DNA of 32,845 nt, from positions 1 to 32,845 of the forward strand of contig QUDE01000011.1 in assembly GCA_003477405.1 (NCBI GenBank), in the 5' to 3' direction. The translations under genes were made by a program, and so were the position numbers. Below the pieces are notes generated by a model. That model did not search any database. It was given only the letters and a program-made list of their open reading frames with translations, and was not told where the DNA came from. This document shows, piece by piece, positions 7,403 to 14,957 of this stretch (its first letter is position 1; every line of letters begins with the position of its first letter). The stretch comes from Ruminococcaceae bacterium AM07-15. Its GTDB lineage: Bacteria > Bacillota > Clostridia > Oscillospirales > Butyricicoccaceae.

Positions 7403-8038
7403 ATGGCAACCATGATCAAGCAGACGAAAGAGGAAATCAGCTGGGCGGAGATCGCCAGGGCCAGAGAGATGGGTGTGCTGGACAAGCTGCTGGCGGAGCG
7501 GGATGTGATCCGCTTCAACCTGCGGAGCGGCGCCGAGGTGGCCATCATGGTGGAAAAGGTGGAACCGGGCCGGGCGTGGATGGGCTTTGTGGACGGCGTG
7601 GCAGAGCGTCCCATGTATGAGCGCCTGCTGGTGCGCCCGGTGTCCTGGAAAGAGAGCGACGCACGGAAGTGGTGCAACACCGATCTGGTCCAGGATCTCC
7701 CGGAGGACCTGGTGTCCATCATTACACCCCGGACCATTCGGCAGACGGTAGAGGACAAGGAGCTGGTAACCACGGATCTGCTGTGGCTACATAGCGCAAC
7801 TGAGTTTTTCGGGCGTCGGCCCTGGGCCTCTGGCGACGATCCCACGGAGGAGCAACTGCCAGCCTACAAGACCGAGCGGGACCGCGTGAAGATGTGGAAC
7901 GGGCGGATATGGCCGCATTACACCCGTTCCGCCTCTGCGGGCAGCAGCGACCGTTTCTGCCTTGTCTATACGGACGGCGCGGCCGCCAGCTACAGCGCCG
8001 GCACTTCAAGGGCCGTGGCCCCCGGCTTTTGGATCTAA
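7403..8038 (+). CDS. Phage protein with C-terminal DUF6273 domain
   Basis: A 211-residue protein starting 13 bases after an AAAGGAGG site. The N-terminal half (EISWAEIARAREMG onward) and the C-terminal block WPHYTRSASAGSSDRFCLVY with AVAPGFWI at the very end are the pattern of DUF6273 proteins, common in Clostridia phages and thought to have a lectin-like fold. No catalytic motif is visible. It sits in the early operon, away from tail genes, so a structural adhesin role is not supported here. Confidence 0.75.
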   Translation: MATMIKQTKEEISWAEIARAREMGVLDKLLAERDVIRFNLRSGAEVAIMVEKVEPGRAWMGFVDGVAERPMYERLLVRPVSWKESDARKWCNTDLVQDLPEDLVSIITPRTIRQTVEDKELVTTDLLWLHSATEFFGRRPWASGDDPTEEQLPAYKTERDRVKMWNGRIWPHYTRSASAGSSDRFCLVYTDGAAASYSAGTSRAVAPGFWI

Positions 8039-8091
8039 TCGAACAATCCAGAAAAATCAAGCCCCGCAAGGGGCGGAGAAAGGAGCCGGAC

Positions 8092-8556
8092 ATGGCAAAA
8101 CGAAAGGAAATCAAGTGGCGGTGGGAAGCCCGCGGCACCATGATCGGACGGCAGAACGGGATCATTTTTCGGATTTATCACCCGTGGGACATGCCGGAGC
8201 GGGAACACACCGTAAGCTGCTACGACACAAAGGGATCCGCAAGAACGATCAGCACAACGGGTTACAGAAAATTCACCTGGGAGGAGGCCGTGGAGTTCTG
8301 CCAGGCAATCGCAGCCGGAGAGATTGACCTGGAGGACCTGCGGGCGGAGTTCGCCGCGATAGAGGCAGAACGGGAACGGCAGGCGCTCCGCAAAGCCGTG
8401 GAAGAGGCCAAGGAGTTCCGGGGCCACCTGGAGGCGGCGGGAATTTCATACAACACCCTGCTGGAACTGGAGGCGCTGCGGGGAAACCTGGGAAGCCTGG
8501 GACACAACGCGCTCCTGGGATTTGAACGCGGGGAGGGCTGGCCGGATGGGACCTGA
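8092..8556 (+). CDS. Hypothetical phage protein, charged with coiled-coil middle
   Basis: A 154-residue protein not recognised as a named family. ATG 8092 (MAKRKEIKWRWEARG) has AAAGGAGCC 8 bases before it; upstream in-frame ATGs lie in the preceding gene. The N-terminal part is rich in aromatic and basic residues, and the middle (about 80-120, EEAVEFCQAIAAGEIDLEDL and EAERERQALRKAVEEAKEF) is strongly helical. The last 11 bases overlap the next gene. Confidence 0.65.
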   Translation: MAKRKEIKWRWEARGTMIGRQNGIIFRIYHPWDMPEREHTVSCYDTKGSARTISTTGYRKFTWEEAVEFCQAIAAGEIDLEDLRAEFAAIEAERERQALRKAVEEAKEFRGHLEAAGISYNTLLELEALRGNLGSLGHNALLGFERGEGWPDGT

Positions 8557-8962
8557 CGGGAAAGGCACCGCCAAGGCGGCGGTCTACATAGACGGACAGC
8601 CGGTGCAATACGCCGGAGAAATCACGCTGCCGGAGATTGTCGCGGTGCCGGAGCAGGTGGAGAGCATGGAGGCACCGCCGCTCCTTGCGTCAATGGGCTT
8701 TACGATGGAACAGTTCAATGAAACGGCCCGCTTTATGGCGGAAGCGTTCGGTATTTTCTGCGACAAGCTGGCGGAGGCCACCAGAGCGATGGTAGACGCA
8801 TGGGAGGCGATCCGGGCGGCAGAGGAGTTCCGCAAGGCCCTGCGGTGGGCGGAGGCGGCCAACAGGCCGCTGGCCGCCCGCTACCACCACACCAAAAAGA
8901 AGCGGATCCGCAAGAAGTACGCCAAGCGGATCCTGGCCTGGTATCGGGAGGAGATCCTGTAA
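8546..8962 (+). CDS. Hypothetical phage protein
   Basis: A 138-residue protein starting at ATG 8546 with GGGGAGGG upstream, overlapping the previous gene by 11 bases. A short N-terminal strand-rich part (VYIDGQPVQYAGEITLPE) is followed by a long helical region with an alternating Ala/Arg/Glu pattern. The C-terminus is very basic (HTKKKRIRKKYAKR), which suggests nucleic acid contact. No family is recognised. Confidence 0.65.
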   Translation: MGPDGKGTAKAAVYIDGQPVQYAGEITLPEIVAVPEQVESMEAPPLLASMGFTMEQFNETARFMAEAFGIFCDKLAEATRAMVDAWEAIRAAEEFRKALRWAEAANRPLAARYHHTKKKRIRKKYAKRILAWYREEIL

Positions 8963-9327
8963 TGCTACGACTGAAAGCCACAAAAACCAGTTTGTACAAG
9001 CTGGTGGCGGAATTTGTGCCGAACCTGCCTCCTATGCGGAGCGGGACCAGCTTCATCAAATATCCGAGAACCCCGGACTATGCCCTGGACTGGATCACGC
9101 AGGAATGGGACACGGCACATGCCTTTTTCTCCACCTGCATGGGCCGCCCGCTCCTGTCCATTGAGATCAAGAGCGGAGAAACCAGAAAGACGGTGAACCG
9201 CACCACACACGCCCTGAACCTCCGGGATCTCCGGGAGCGGGGCATGGTGGAGGAGTTCATCACGGCGGCGGAGCGCCGGCGGGCAGAAAGGAGTGCCGAC
9301 AATGGCGGACTTTCTCCCGCTACCTGA
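8962..9327 (+). CDS. Hypothetical phage protein
   Basis: A 121-residue protein whose ATG overlaps the previous stop in TAATG, so it is translationally coupled. It begins MLRLKATKTSLYKL. Nothing in it matches a motif known to me. Its 3' end overlaps the methyltransferase start by 26 bases. Confidence 0.65.
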   Translation: MLRLKATKTSLYKLVAEFVPNLPPMRSGTSFIKYPRTPDYALDWITQEWDTAHAFFSTCMGRPLLSIEIKSGETRKTVNRTTHALNLRDLRERGMVEEFITAAERRRAERSADNGGLSPAT

Positions 9328-9899
9328 AAAGGAATACAGCGTGATTTATGCGGATCCGCCGTGGTCCTATCAGCAAGGTGGAAAAACGAAAAGTTCCCAC
9401 GGCATAGCAAAACAGCATTACCAGACTATGACCACCGCGGATATATGCAATCTGCCGGTGCGGAAAATCTGCGGGGGGGGGGGCAGCCTGTTTTCTGTGG
9501 GCAACTTTCCCAAACATTGCCGAGGGGATCAAAGTCCTGGAGGCATGGGGGTTTCAATACAAAACCGCGGCATTTGTGTGGGTGAAGAAAAACGCCAAGA
9601 GCGGCACCAACTTTTGGGGCATGGGCGCCTACACCCGCGCCAACGCGGAGGTGTGCCTGCTGGGCGTTTCGCCTGGGTTTAAGGCGAAGGAAAGGATCCG
9701 CAGCCACAAGGTACACCAGATCATTGAGGCCCCATTTGAGGGGCATAGCAAAAAGCCGGACGAAACCCGCCGGCGGATCGTGGAGCTGCTGGGGGATGTG
9801 CCCCGCCTGGAAATGTTCGCCCGCCAGAGGGCGGAGGGCTGGGACGCCTGGGACGCCTGGGGAAACGAGGTGCCGCCGGAAGAAAGGACGATCAAATAA
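9302..9899 (+). pseudogene. MT-A70-family adenine DNA methyltransferase, frameshifted at a G11 tract
   Basis: N6-adenine methyltransferase of the MT-A70 type used by many phages to protect DNA from host restriction. The first frame (ATG 9302, with AAAGGAG 9 bases upstream) carries the catalytic motif YADPPWSYQQGG at about residues 15-26 and TMTTADICNLPV. The frame goes wrong at a run of 11 G (9473-9483). From 9483 the next frame continues the same protein without a gap: AACFLWATFPNIAEG, then AWGFQYKTAAFVWVKKNAKS and a typical C-terminus ending at 9899. Removing one G restores a protein of 198 residues, the normal size. It may be a sequencing error, a real mutation or a phase-variable switch. 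Confidence 0.8.
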
Positions 9900-10451
9900 A
9901 TGACAGAGCGGGAAAGACTGCTGGAGAAGCTGGGAAAGGTCAAGGCCCTGGCGGATCGCGGAGAGGGCGGGGAGAAAGAGAGCGCGGAGCGCACCCTGGC
10001 CGCCCTTATGAAAAGGTACGGGATCACCGAGGAGGACCTGGAGGACACAAAGGCCACCATTCACTGGATCCGCTACAAAACGGACTGGGAGCGCAGACTG
10101 CTGGGACAGCTGGCTTATATGCACCTGGGCACGGGCCATTTTTTCGGGTGCGTGGGTCAATACACGGGAAGATCCCGAAAAAAAGTGGGGATCAAGTGTA
10201 CAGCGGCCCAATACATCGAGATAGAGGCAGATTTTGCCTTTTATAACGAGGCCATGAAAGAGGAAATGGAGCTGTTTTACAGCGCGTTTCTCCAGAAAAA
10301 CAGGCTTTTCCCGCCGCCGGAGCTGGCCGCGGAACCAACAGAGGCGGAAAAAGAGGAATGGGAAGATATGGAACGGATGTGGAAGATCCACTCCATGATG
10401 AACGGGATGGACCGGCACACGCGACACAAGGCCCTGGAGGCCGCAGAATAG
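9900..10451 (+). CDS. DUF2786-domain phage protein
   Basis: A 183-residue protein immediately after the methyltransferase stop. The N-terminus fits the DUF2786 pattern: LEKLGKVKALADRG, then AERTLAALMKRYGITEEDL, a helical domain found in phage and bacterial proteins of unknown role. The remainder (AYMHLGTGHFFG onward) is typical of the longer phage members. The C-terminus is acidic. A role in early takeover is only inferred from position. Confidence 0.75.
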   Translation: MTERERLLEKLGKVKALADRGEGGEKESAERTLAALMKRYGITEEDLEDTKATIHWIRYKTDWERRLLGQLAYMHLGTGHFFGCVGQYTGRSRKKVGIKCTAAQYIEIEADFAFYNEAMKEEMELFYSAFLQKNRLFPPPELAAEPTEAEKEEWEDMERMWKIHSMMNGMDRHTRHKALEAAE

Positions 10452-10460
10452 GAGCAGACC

Positions 10461-10682
10461 ATGGACAAAAGACAGGGGCGCCAGGCCAGGCTGGAGATCG
10501 GAATGGTGGTGGTGCGGACGCCGCAGACAATATTCGAGGAGGAGCACGGAAAGGAGATCCGGCGGCCCAGGCAGGGGCAGGTGGACTATATCCACCCATT
10601 GGGCCGGTTTCACATTGTGGCCTTTCGTGTTCGCGGGAAAATCATCAAGGAAACCTTTCAGGGTGTGGAGGTATCACAATGA
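10461..10682 (+). CDS. Hypothetical phage protein
   Basis: A 73-residue basic protein that starts 9 bases after the DUF2786 stop and ends in an ATGA overlap with the HD hydrolase. The strand-rich C-terminal half (GRFHIVAFRVRGKIIKETFQG) looks like a small beta-barrel or a nucleic acid-binding fold, but no family is recognised. Confidence 0.6.
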   Translation: MDKRQGRQARLEIGMVVVRTPQTIFEEEHGKEIRRPRQGQVDYIHPLGRFHIVAFRVRGKIIKETFQGVEVSQ

Positions 10683-11320
10683 ATTTTTTGGAAATGAACG
10701 GACTACAAACGGCGCAGACCCATTTCAAGGACATTTTTCAAAACAATATCCACCGGGACTATGCGGACGCCATGCTGGACTGGCTGGAGCAGGAAACAGA
10801 CTTTTTCACGGCCCCGTCCTCCACGAAGTACCACGGGGCACACCCCGGCGGCCTGCTTGCACATAGCCTGAATGTGTACTACCGCCTGCGGAATATTGCG
10901 ATCCGCGATCTGGCGGACAAGGAGGATCCGGGGAAATGCCGCCTTTCGGAAGAACAGGAGGAAACGGTGGCGGTCATTGCCCTGCTGCATGATGTGTGCA
11001 AGGTGGGCTGCTATCACATGGAAACCAAGCGGCGGAAGAACCCGGAAACTGGCCGCTGGGAGAATTACGAGGGATATACATACAAGGATCCCCTGCCGCT
11101 GGGGCATGGAGAGAAAAGCCTGTACCTGGTCCAGCGCCACATGGACCTACTGCCGGAGGAGGCACTGGCCATCCGGTGGCACATGGGCGCATACGATGAC
11201 GCGGCCAAGACGGACAACCGCGCACTTTCGGCGGCCATGGCGGCCTCCCCATGGGTATGGAGATTACAGGAGGCGGACATGTGCGCGGCCTGGATCGATG
11301 AACAGGAGGCCGGGGAATGA
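10679..11320 (+). CDS. HD-domain phosphohydrolase
   Basis: A 213-residue metal-dependent hydrolase of the HD superfamily. H62 in GGLLAHSLNVYYRL, the H104-D105 pair in ALLHDVCKVG and further His residues (RWHMGAY) form the expected metal site. Similar phage proteins are annotated as HD hydrolases or exoribonuclease-like proteins; the substrate (nucleotide or RNA) cannot be told here. Start ATG 10679 overlaps the preceding stop (ATGA), with GGTGTGGAGG upstream. It is part of the coupled early operon. Confidence 0.8.
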   Translation: MNFLEMNGLQTAQTHFKDIFQNNIHRDYADAMLDWLEQETDFFTAPSSTKYHGAHPGGLLAHSLNVYYRLRNIAIRDLADKEDPGKCRLSEEQEETVAVIALLHDVCKVGCYHMETKRRKNPETGRWENYEGYTYKDPLPLGHGEKSLYLVQRHMDLLPEEALAIRWHMGAYDDAAKTDNRALSAAMAASPWVWRLQEADMCAAWIDEQEAGE

Positions 11321-11499
11321 AAAAGGAGCTTTGTAAGCCCTGCGCCATTGCCCTGGCTGGCCGCGGAAAGACCGTAAAGCCCGCCGGCGGACGGTGCGAG
11401 AAAATCACCTGTGCGGAGTGTGGCCGCCGGCGTTTCGGGTACACATACGAGGTGACAGGCAGAGCAACCCGCGGGAAAAAGGAGGACAAGCAGACATGA
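11317..11499 (+). CDS. Small zinc-ribbon-like protein
   Basis: A 60-residue basic protein with two cysteine pairs: CKPC at residues 6-9 and CAEC at 32-35, with a further Cys at 27. This spacing suggests one zinc-binding ribbon. The ATG overlaps the previous stop (ATGA), and its own stop overlaps the next start. Such proteins in phage operons are often nucleic-acid-binding accessories; the role is unknown. Confidence 0.6.
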   Translation: MKKELCKPCAIALAGRGKTVKPAGGRCEKITCAECGRRRFGYTYEVTGRATRGKKEDKQT

Positions 11500-12410
11500 G
11501 CCAGAGAAAGGCCAAGGAGTACCGTCAGGCCATGGAGAAATACCGGGGCGTGGTGGAAGATGTGGACGATCTGAAACGCCGGATCGGATCCATGGAAGCC
11601 AGGCACCGCCGGGAGGATCAAATGGAGGAGATCCGCCGCAGGCAGGCCAGACGGGAGGCAGAGAGGCGGGACGCCATCAGAGAGGAACAACGGGAATGTA
11701 TGCGGAGGGCCAACGCAGAGAAGCGGCGGCGGAAGATTGCCAGACAGCGGATCGCCGTCCTGATCATTGGGGCGCTGGTGGTGATCCTGCTGGCGGCGCT
11801 GATCATCAAGGAAATGCTGACGGACACCGCAGCGGCAGAGGAGCCGGAGATCATGAACGCCTCCCCCGTCACCGTTCTGACGCCATCCAATGCCCTGTGG
11901 AATGGTGAGGGCGAGGACCCGATGGAGGCGGAGAAGATCGAGGAGGCCCTGCTGGCCTCCGGGTATTTCTCCCTGGCGGTGCCCATGAGCTACGAATACC
12001 AGGACTATATGCGGACCTACTGCGCGGAATATAAGTGCCCCTATCCCCTGGCCCTGGCCGTTGCGGAAACAGAAACCAATTTTGATATGGAGGCCGTGGG
12101 CGCCGCTGGCGAGGTGGGGATCATGCAGTTAAACCCAGGGCCGAGCGGGTCCTATCACGCGGAGCTGGAGGAGGCCACAGGGATGGACCCCGCCACCCCG
12201 TCCGGGAATATCGCTGCCGGGTGCTACCTGCTGGGAAAGTACATGGAGGATTATGGGGACCCGCACAAGGCCGCAATGGCCTACAACATGGGAGTGTCCG
12301 GGGCGAGAAACGCCTGGGAGGCTGGGATCACATCCACAGAATACTCCACAGCCGTGGTGGAGGCCATGGAGCGGTGGGAGGTCACGGTGAACGCATGGAA
12401 TGGGATTTGA
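11496..12410 (+). CDS. Membrane-anchored lytic transglycosylase (SLT domain)
   Basis: A 304-residue type II membrane protein that should cleave peptidoglycan glycan strands. Residues 1-84 are a highly charged coiled coil, 85-106 a single membrane helix (IAVLIIGALVVILLAALIIK), and about 165-300 a goose-lysozyme-like SLT domain. The catalytic Glu is probably E193 in AETETNF, with the family motif GIMQLNP at 208-214 and AYNMGVSGARNAW near the end. Starting at ATG 11496 puts the coiled coil in the cytoplasm. It overlaps both neighbours (ATGA before, 16 bases after). Finding it in the early operon, far from tail genes, is unusual. Confidence 0.85.
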   Translation: MSQRKAKEYRQAMEKYRGVVEDVDDLKRRIGSMEARHRREDQMEEIRRRQARREAERRDAIREEQRECMRRANAEKRRRKIARQRIAVLIIGALVVILLAALIIKEMLTDTAAAEEPEIMNASPVTVLTPSNALWNGEGEDPMEAEKIEEALLASGYFSLAVPMSYEYQDYMRTYCAEYKCPYPLALAVAETETNFDMEAVGAAGEVGIMQLNPGPSGSYHAELEEATGMDPATPSGNIAAGCYLLGKYMEDYGDPHKAAMAYNMGVSGARNAWEAGITSTEYSTAVVEAMERWEVTVNAWNGI

Positions 12411-12652
12411 GCCGGGAGGCAACGCACAACGCGGCGGCCAGGAGGGCAATGATCCACCGCTGGCGAGTTCCTGGCCGCTCCAGGGTGGTCCACCCTGCCC
12501 ACGGATCCGTGGTGGTCCCACACGCCTCCAATCTGGCGGCAGTTATGAACGCGGCGGAGGTGTGGGGCTGCGACTGGGCGGAGATCCTGGACGCGCAGGT
12601 GTGGGCGGCGCCGGGGGAAAAGGCGGTCCCTATGCCTACATTATATAAATAA
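12395..12652 (+). CDS. Hypothetical phage protein
   Basis: An 85-residue protein starting at ATG 12395 (MEWDLSREA), overlapping the transglycosylase by 16 bases, with GGGAGG upstream. It contains a segment like those of small phage regulators: ASNLAAVMNAAEVWGCDWAEIL. No named family is recognised. Confidence 0.6.
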   Translation: MEWDLSREATHNAAARRAMIHRWRVPGRSRVVHPAHGSVVVPHASNLAAVMNAAEVWGCDWAEILDAQVWAAPGEKAVPMPTLYK

Positions 12653-12665
12653 AGGAGGCGGAGAA

Positions 12666-13244
12666 ATGCTGATCAATGAAAGCGGCCTGGTGCGCTGTAT
12701 CAAGCGGGCTTATAAATCCGCTGGGTATGCAGTGGCCACAGAGGGCGATTGCATGACGATCTACACAGAACAATGGTATATCCAATGCAAGCGGGCGGCC
12801 ATCCCCCGCAAGGTGCTGGCCACTATCGTGGAACACATGGGGATGATCCCGGACACGGAGCCTGTGTCCATCGTAAAGGACGGAGAACCACAGCTAATTA
12901 TGCCAGATGTGGCGGCGGATGAAATAGCACACTGGAGGACCGGGGAGCGCACTGACGCGGTGACCATGGCAACGGTGATCATGCAGGGCTACCAGATTTT
13001 CCAGCCGGATGGTGGCGGGGCCTGCTACGGGGTGAGCCTGCTTGACCTGGCGATCATGGAGCGGGACATGGTGGAGCATGGAGCCGCTGCTGTGATCGAC
13101 GGGGACCGCCTGCTGTGGCACGGGGACACCGAGGTGGTGACCATGAACGCAGTAAGAAAGGCCCGGTCAAGCTGGGCCAAGGAATGGGAGCGGGCCGTGT
13201 GGAACGCCCTGGAGGGCGTGGATCTGCACAAAGAGGAGGCATGA
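12666..13244 (+). CDS. Hypothetical phage protein
   Basis: A 192-residue protein preceded by AAAGGAGGCGG. The N-terminal 70 residues form mixed strands and helices (GYAVATEGDCMTIYTEQWYIQ). The C-terminal part has an AVIDGDRLLWHGDTEVVTM block. No motif is recognised. It ends in ATGA overlapping the next gene. Confidence 0.65.
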   Translation: MLINESGLVRCIKRAYKSAGYAVATEGDCMTIYTEQWYIQCKRAAIPRKVLATIVEHMGMIPDTEPVSIVKDGEPQLIMPDVAADEIAHWRTGERTDAVTMATVIMQGYQIFQPDGGGACYGVSLLDLAIMERDMVEHGAAAVIDGDRLLWHGDTEVVTMNAVRKARSSWAKEWERAVWNALEGVDLHKEEA

Positions 13245-13459
13245 CCATGGGAAAGACGAATTTTGACCGGATCACTGCCTCCCCGGAGGCACTGGCCGCT
13301 TTCCTGGCCTCCCTCCCCTGCCTGGACGCGCCATGGGATGACGCTTTCCACCGTCATTTCTGCGACAACTGCCCCATGGAGGACTGCCCCAAGGTATGCC
13401 CCAACGAGGAAAAAAGAAACAGCCCCGCGTGGTGGCTGGGGCTGGAGGTATCAGAGTAA
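13241..13459 (+). CDS. Small Cys-rich phage protein
   Basis: A 72-residue protein with five cysteines; the last four, CDNCPMEDCPKVC, suggest a compact zinc site. ATG 13241 overlaps the previous stop; ATG 13247 is an alternative. It is coupled to the next gene through TAATG. Unknown function. Confidence 0.6.
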   Translation: MTMGKTNFDRITASPEALAAFLASLPCLDAPWDDAFHRHFCDNCPMEDCPKVCPNEEKRNSPAWWLGLEVSE

Positions 13460-13692
13460 TGGAAGTAAATGTAAACATGAGCGCCGAGGAGTTCCTGGAG
13501 TTCATGGCCTGGAAAAGGGACCGAGAGCAATACAACAATGAAATGGCAGCCAGGGCCGAGAAAATGGAACTGCTGGCCAAGAAAACATGCTGGGCCATAG
13601 AGAAAGACCCGAAGCGGCCCGGCAAGGTCAAGATCGTGGATCAGGAACACGCGGCGGAGCTGCTGGAGCTGGCCAATGATTACCTATCATAA
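13459..13692 (+). CDS. Small helical phage protein
   Basis: A 77-residue protein starting at ATG 13459 (MEVNVNMSAEEFLEFM). It is predicted helical with a heptad-like middle section, so an oligomeric protein is likely. It is the last gene of the early operon, and its stop abuts the T run of a minus-strand terminator. Function unknown. Confidence 0.6.
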   Translation: MEVNVNMSAEEFLEFMAWKRDREQYNNEMAARAEKMELLAKKTCWAIEKDPKRPGKVKIVDQEHAAELLELANDYLS

Positions 13693-13771
13693 AAAGAAAA
13701 CCACCTGCGCCCGGTGCTGACAACACGGCGCAGGTGGACAGATACGAGGCGGCGCGGAGGCCGTCCTGGAT
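13691..13771 (-). ncRNA. Candidate small RNA with own promoter and terminator
   Basis: On the minus strand a consensus-like promoter (TTGCAG, 17 bases, TATAAT) is followed about 70 bases later by a perfect terminator with TTTTCTTTTT. This would make a transcript of roughly 80 bases that contains no ORF with a ribosome site. The promoter and terminator are seen directly; the RNA itself is inferred. It ends against the 3' end of the early operon and could be an antisense regulator or a replication control RNA for the adjacent Rep gene. Confidence 0.45.
13701..13737 (-). terminator. Intrinsic terminator (minus strand)
   Basis: CCACCTGCGCC and GGCGCAGGTGG are perfect 11-base arms with a 15-base loop. 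The minus-strand side is followed by TTTTCTTTTT, so it ends leftward transcripts. It may also stop the rightward early operon weakly, as only an A-rich stretch precedes it and no T run follows it in that direction. Confidence 0.75.
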
Positions 13772-13777
13772 AGTTGC

Positions 13778-13806
13778 ATTATAGCATACTCCCGGACGGC
13801 CTGCAA
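13778..13806 (-). promoter_or_regulatory. Minus-strand promoter inside an inverted repeat
   Basis: TTGCAG (13801-13806) and TATAAT (13778-13783) read on the minus strand are 17 bases apart. The promoter is straddled by a 9-base inverted repeat, AGGCCGTCC (13758-13766) and GGACGGCCT (13794-13802), placed as an operator would be. Confidence 0.6.
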
Positions 13807-13819
13807 GCCGCAAAATTCA

Positions 13820-13857
13820 ACGGGGCCGCGGCCCCGTATAGCTCCGGTAAGAGCTAT
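13820..13857. repeat. Adjacent palindromes upstream of rep, candidate replication origin
   Basis: A perfect 18-base palindrome ACGGGGCCGCGGCCCCGT (13820-13837) directly abuts a 7-bp hairpin, ATAGCTC / GAGCTAT with the loop CGGTAA (13838-13857). They end 38 bases before the start codon of a HUH Rep endonuclease. HUH Rep proteins nick in or beside hairpins near their own gene, so this is the obvious place for an origin. The nick site is not identified. Confidence 0.45.
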
Positions 13858-13895
13858 TAGTAAAGTGACCAGCAGGCCCAAAGGAGGAGTATAGC

Positions 13896-14645
13896 ATGGC
13901 CTATGTCCATAGACGGGTAAAGGCTGGCCGCACAATCGAACACAGGAAAATGCAGTCATACCGGATCCACACCAAGGGGGGCCAGAGGGGGCCGAACCAC
14001 GGGACCACATCGGAAAAGCAGGCCAAGATCAACGAGCGGGTGGCAGAAGAACACCTGCGCTGGGACCTCAACGCCAATTTCGGACACCGGGATCTCCACG
14101 CCGTCCTCCACTACTACGCCAAGGACACCAGCTTTGAGGAAATACTGGAACACAAAGCCGTTTTCCTGCGGAACCTGCGGAAGATCTGCAAAAAACGCGG
14201 GATCAAGTACAAGGCCGTGGTGGTCATCGAAACCAAAAGGATGACAAATCCGCACATTCATGTGGTAATAACGCGCATGGACCCGGAGATCATCACGGAG
14301 GCGTGGGAGTTTGTGCCGAGGGGCGGCGGGGGCGTCAGCTTCAAACCGCTGGACCGCCGCGGGAACCATGCAAAGCTGGCGGCCTATCTGGTCAAAGAAA
14401 GCCGGTCAACCATGGAGAAGTACCGGGAGATCGGGAAGCGGGGCAAGAGGTACAGCAAAACACAAAACATGGCCAAGCCCGTGATTACATACACCACCGT
14501 GGCCGCTTCCTCCTGGCGCAAGGAGCCGAAGCCAAGCAAGGGCGCCGTGCTGTACATGTTCGATGACGGATCCACCACGCGGAGCGGGTGGCACGAAATC
14601 AGCGGTTACCCATACCAGGAATATTTCGAGGTTTTCAACGAATAG
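13896..14645 (+). CDS. HUH-type Rep endonuclease (rolling-circle replication protein-like)
   Basis: A 249-residue protein with the motifs of single-strand nicking Rep proteins. The HUH motif is PHIHVVI (H120 and H122), and the catalytic YxxK is AAYLVKES (Y164, K167). The helical stretch HKAVFLRNLRKICKKRG before the VVVIETK strand is typical of the G2P/ORF2-like Rep group found in Clostridia phages and small plasmids. Only one catalytic Tyr is visible. The start has AAAGGAGGAG 8 bases upstream. It opens the second gene block and is preceded by several inverted repeats. Enzyme class is well supported; use in phage replication is inferred. Confidence 0.8.
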   Translation: MAYVHRRVKAGRTIEHRKMQSYRIHTKGGQRGPNHGTTSEKQAKINERVAEEHLRWDLNANFGHRDLHAVLHYYAKDTSFEEILEHKAVFLRNLRKICKKRGIKYKAVVVIETKRMTNPHIHVVITRMDPEIITEAWEFVPRGGGGVSFKPLDRRGNHAKLAAYLVKESRSTMEKYREIGKRGKRYSKTQNMAKPVITYTTVAASSWRKEPKPSKGAVLYMFDDGSTTRSGWHEISGYPYQEYFEVFNE

Positions 14646-14654
14646 GAGGACGCC

Positions 14655-14957
14655 ATGAAAATTTACATTGCCGGCAGGATCGCCGGGGATAGAAAATACC
14701 GGGCAAAATTCCGGGAGGCCGCCAAGGCGCTGGAGGGAATGGGGCATGTGGTCCTGAACCCGGCCACTCTGCCGGACGGCCTGACAGACGCGGACTATAT
14801 GCAGATCTGCATGGCCATGCTGAACGCGGCAGATCTGGCCGTGTTCCTGCCGGACTACCGGGAGAGCCGCGGCGCCATGGTGGAATGGGCGTACTGCCAG
14901 AGGATCGGGAAAGACTGCGCCCTATACATGGACATGACAGGAGGCGGCAGACAGTGA
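14655..14957 (+). CDS. DUF4406 protein, nucleoside deoxyribosyltransferase-like
   Basis: A 100-residue single-domain protein. It starts MKIYIAGRIAGD and carries a DLAVFLPDYRESRGAMVEWAYC segment, both typical of DUF4406 proteins related to nucleoside 2-deoxyribosyltransferases. A Glu in the MVEWAYC helix may be the catalytic residue by analogy. Phages use such folds for nucleotide metabolism, but no activity is established for this group. The TAGGAGGACGCC ribosome site is strong. Its stop overlaps the GTG start of the cytosine methyltransferase. Confidence 0.8.
   Translation: MKIYIAGRIAGDRKYRAKFREAAKALEGMGHVVLNPATLPDGLTDADYMQICMAMLNAADLAVFLPDYRESRGAMVEWAYCQRIGKDCALYMDMTGGGRQ

Noticed and set aside
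9426..10613. Minus-strand open frame of 395 codons
   Set aside because: It covers three real plus-strand genes and has a Leu/Pro/His-rich nonsense-like composition.
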